From assembly GCA_005883615.1 (NCBI GenBank), contig VBEC01000076.1, positions 1 through 64,000 of the forward strand: 64,000 nt of DNA, written 5' to 3'. The notes under the pieces are model-generated. The model made no database searches, had not been told where the DNA came from, and saw only the letters and a program-made list of their open reading frames with translations. Source of the stretch: Chloroflexota bacterium. GTDB lineage: Bacteria; Chloroflexota; Limnocylindria; Limnocylindrales; CSP1-4. The first letter of the stretch is position 1. Every line of letters begins with the position of its first letter. This document shows, in pieces, positions 61,538 through 64,000 of the stretch. The translations under genes were made by a program, and so were the position numbers.

Positions 61538-64000
61538 ATGGCCGACACCGTCGCACCACCCGCCGACCGCGCCGCCGAGCGTGGGCACCGCGCAGCAAAG
61601 CGCTACATCTACGCGTGGGGTGCCGGCCGGGCCGAAGGCAATGCCGGGATGAAGGACCTGCTCGGCGGGAAAGGCGCCGGCCTGGCCGAGATGACCAATG
61701 CCGGCCTGCCCGTGCCGCCCGGATTCACGATCACGACCGAGGCCTGCAACGACTATTTCGGTGCGGGCGAGAAGCTGCCCGACGGCCTGTGGGACGACGT
61801 CCTGGCCGCGGTCAAGGATGTCGAGCAGGAGACCGGCAAGGGCTTCGGCGACCCGGCCAATCCCCTGCTGGTGAGCGTCCGTTCGGGCGCCAAGTTCTCG
61901 ATGCCCGGGATGATGGACACGGTCCTCAACCTTGGTCTCAACGAGCAGACCTTGCACGGTCTCGTCGCGCTGACCGGCAACGAGCGGTTCGGCTGGGACG
62001 CCTACCGGCGGTTCATCCAGATGTTTGGCCGCATCGTGATGGCCATCGACGGTGCCAAGTTCGACGAGGCGCTGGATGGAGCCAAGCGCGCCCGCGGCGT
62101 GGAGCAGGACACGGACCTGGACGCTACGGCCCTGCGCGAGGTGGCCGACGAGTTCAAGGCGATCGTCCGGCGCGAAACCGGGCGCGACTTCCCGGGCGAC
62201 CCATTCGAGCAGCTGGACCTCGCGATCAAGGCCGTCTTCGCCAGCTGGTTTGGCAGGCGCGCCCGCGACTACCGCGAGTACAACAAGATCCCCCACGACC
62301 TGGGTACCGCGGTCAACGTCGTGACCATGGTCTTCGGCAACATGGGCGACGACTCGGGCACCGGTGTGGCCTTCACGCGCGACCCGAACACCGGCGAGCA
62401 GGTCCTCTACGGCGAATACCTGACGAACGCGCAGGGTGAGGACGTCGTCGCGGGCATCCGCACACCCCAGAAGATCGCCCAGCTGGAGCAGGATCTGCCG
62501 GGAGCCTACGAGGAATTCCAGCAGATCGCCGGTCGCCTCGAGAAGCACTATCGCGATGTCCAGGATCTCGAGTTCACGATCGAGCGCGGACGCCTGTTCA
62601 TGCTCCAGACCCGTTCGGCAAAGCGCACCGCCGCGGCGGCCGTGCGCATCGCGGTCGACATGGTGGAGCAGGGGATCCTGACGAAGGAAGAGGCCCTCCA
62701 GCGCATCGAGCCGGCCCACGTCGACCAGCTCCTGCGCGACCAGTTCGATCCCTCCGCGCGGTCGAAGGCCACGCGTATCGCAAAAGGCCTCAACGCGTCA
62801 CCCGGCGCGGCGGTCGGCAAGGCCGTTTTCTCAGCCGACACCGCCGTCGAATGGGCGGGCCGCGGCGAGAGAGTCGTCCTCGTGCGAATCGAGACCTCAC
62901 CGGACGACTTCCACGGCATGGCCGTCGCGCAGGGCATCCTGACCGCGCGGGGTGGAGCCACGAGCCACGCGGCGGTCGTGGCCCGGCAGATCGGCAAGCC
63001 ATGTGTGGCCGGCGTTCACGAGCTCCAGGTCAACTACGCCAACGGGTCGGCAACCGCGAACGGCGTTACGTTCAAGGAAGGCGACCCGATCAGCCTCGAC
63101 GGTTCGACCGGCGAAGTGTTCGTCGGTGCGCTGCCGACCATCTCCGCCCGTTTCGAGGACCAGCCCGATCTGCAGCGCATCCTGGGCTGGGCCGACGAGA
63201 TCCGGCGCCTCCAGGTCTGGACCAATGCGGACAAGCCCGAAGAGGCTGCTCAGGCGCGGAGTTATGGCGCCCAGGGCATCGGGCTGTGCCGCACCGAGCA
63301 CATGTTTCGCGAGGGCGAGCGGCTGGAAATCGTCCGCGGCGCGATCCTCGTCGCGTTCGCCGCCACCCGGGCCAAGACCAAGGCCAACGCGGGCGACAAG
63401 CTGAGCCCCGACGAGGAATCGGCCATCGCCACCTTCGACGGCGCGATGGCCAAGCTCGAAGTCCTCCAGCAGGGCGACTTCGAGGGCATCTTCCGGGCGA
63501 TGGACGGACTGCCGGTCGTTATCCGGCTCATCGACCCGCCGCTGCACGAGTTCCTGCCGAATCGCGAGGAGCTCATCGAGGAGGTCACTCGTCTGCGGGC
63601 CGTGGGCACTCCCGATTCGGACCCCGAGTTCACCCGTGCCCGCGAACTTCTGGCGGCGGCCAACGCCCTCCACGAGCAGAACCCGATGCTGGGGCTGCGC
63701 GGCTGCCGGCTGGGCCTGATGATCCCGGACTTCGTGAAGGTCCAGACGCGCGCGATCCTGAACGCCCAGATCGCCGTCAAGCGGGCCGGCGGCGATCCCC
63801 GCGCGGAGATCATGATTCCCCTCGTCGGGCACGTGAACGAGCTCAGGGAGACCCGCCGGCTGCTCGACGCCGAGGCGAAGGCGGTCGAGGAGAAGGCCGG
63901 CGTCAACGTCGACTACAAGTTCGGCACGATGATCGAGATCCCGCGCGCCTGCTGGGTTGCCGACGAGATCGCGGAATACGCCGAGTTCTTCAGCTTCGGC
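61538..64000 (+). CDS. ppdK: Pyruvate, phosphate dikinase (3' end outside the window)
   Basis: First 821 codons of PPDK (ATP + phosphate + pyruvate to AMP + PPi + PEP), a glycolytic/gluconeogenic enzyme. ATG follows AAGGAG by nine bases. The nucleotide-binding domain has LLGGKGAGLAEMTNAGLPVP and SVRSGAKFSMPGMMDTVLNL. The phosphohistidine is His477 in ARGGATSHAAVVARQIGKPC. The TIM-barrel PEP domain is entered (GIGLCRTEHMF, PMLGLRGCRLGLMIPDF). The catalytic Cys region near the C terminus is beyond base 64,000. About 21 extra residues precede the fold. Confidence 0.97.
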   Translation, partial: MADTVAPPADRAAERGHRAAKRYIYAWGAGRAEGNAGMKDLLGGKGAGLAEMTNAGLPVPPGFTITTEACNDYFGAGEKLPDGLWDDVLAAVKDVEQETGKGFGDPANPLLVSVRSGAKFSMPGMMDTVLNLGLNEQTLHGLVALTGNERFGWDAYRRFIQMFGRIVMAIDGAKFDEALDGAKRARGVEQDTDLDATALREVADEFKAIVRRETGRDFPGDPFEQLDLAIKAVFASWFGRRARDYREYNKIPHDLGTAVNVVTMVFGNMGDDSGTGVAFTRDPNTGEQVLYGEYLTNAQGEDVVAGIRTPQKIAQLEQDLPGAYEEFQQIAGRLEKHYRDVQDLEFTIERGRLFMLQTRSAKRTAAAAVRIAVDMVEQGILTKEEALQRIEPAHVDQLLRDQFDPSARSKATRIAKGLNASPGAAVGKAVFSADTAVEWAGRGERVVLVRIETSPDDFHGMAVAQGILTARGGATSHAAVVARQIGKPCVAGVHELQVNYANGSATANGVTFKEGDPISLDGSTGEVFVGALPTISARFEDQPDLQRILGWADEIRRLQVWTNADKPEEAAQARSYGAQGIGLCRTEHMFREGERLEIVRGAILVAFAATRAKTKANAGDKLSPDEESAIATFDGAMAKLEVLQQGDFEGIFRAMDGLPVVIRLIDPPLHEFLPNREELIEEVTRLRAVGTPDSDPEFTRARELLAAANALHEQNPMLGLRGCRLGLMIPDFVKVQTRAILNAQIAVKRAGGDPRAEIMIPLVGHVNELRETRRLLDAEAKAVEEKAGVNVDYKFGTMIEIPRACWVADEIAEYAEFFSFG

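Noticed and set aside
60560-62719. Very long - strand frame running from the reductase through the start of ppdK
   Set aside because: Only the part up to ATG 61390 is FNR-like. The upstream portion is the antisense of ppdK and crosses the divergent promoter region.

Overview
The window is a GC-rich bacterial chromosome segment with no mobile elements, no CRISPR array and one tRNA. Gene content and style suggest a Chloroflexota-like organism, possibly of the Limnocylindria/Ellin6529 type: long-loop S12, zinc-type S14 and L36, an eukaryote/Gram-positive-type dimeric glycyl-tRNA synthetase, CdaA, a stand-alone MutL-like protein, pyruvate phosphate dikinase, and many GTG starts. This assignment is an inference from protein style, not a database result.

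Positions 1-34,890 form one almost unbroken transcription/translation supercluster, all on the + strand: tuf (partial)-rpmG-tRNA-Trp-secE-nusG-rplK-rplA-rplJ-rplL-rpoB-rpoC-rpsL-rpsG-fusA-tuf-S10/spc/alpha ribosomal operons with secY, adk, map, infA, rpmJ and rpoA, then rplQ-truA-rplM-rpsI. Recognisable sigma-70-like promoters sit before rpoB and rpsL. A 341-base leader precedes rplJ. The two tuf copies differ at only three bases over the shared 523. L10, S17, L15 and RpoC carry long, acidic or Ala/Pro-rich C-terminal tails. L11 and RpoB carry natural substitutions at antibiotic-contact positions.

Positions 34,923-43,074 join second-messenger and cell-wall precursor functions: a TPR protein, diadenylate cyclase CdaA, its YbbR-domain partner CdaR, GlmM, GlmS, AcpS and NAD(P)HX dehydratase. 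Alanine racemase (43,113) follows, then a macrodomain protein, a 96-residue unknown, and a two-gene MutL-like module (45,229-47,906) that is the least explained part of the window.

Positions 47,958-54,899 hold the t6A tRNA-modification genes tsaE-tsaB-rimI-tsaD, then rsmA, ispE, ridA and glmU. A CNNM/CorC membrane protein follows. A convergent prenyl diphosphate synthase, recO, glyS, a small membrane protein, a convergent ferredoxin-NADP reductase-like gene and the first 821 codons of ppdK complete the window.

Six operon-leading genes (cdaA, the mutL-like gene, tsaE, the prenyl synthase, recO and the reductase) share a TANNNT element ending 6-9 bases before the start codon and lack a Shine-Dalgarno. 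This suggests leaderless transcription beside conventional SD-led operons.
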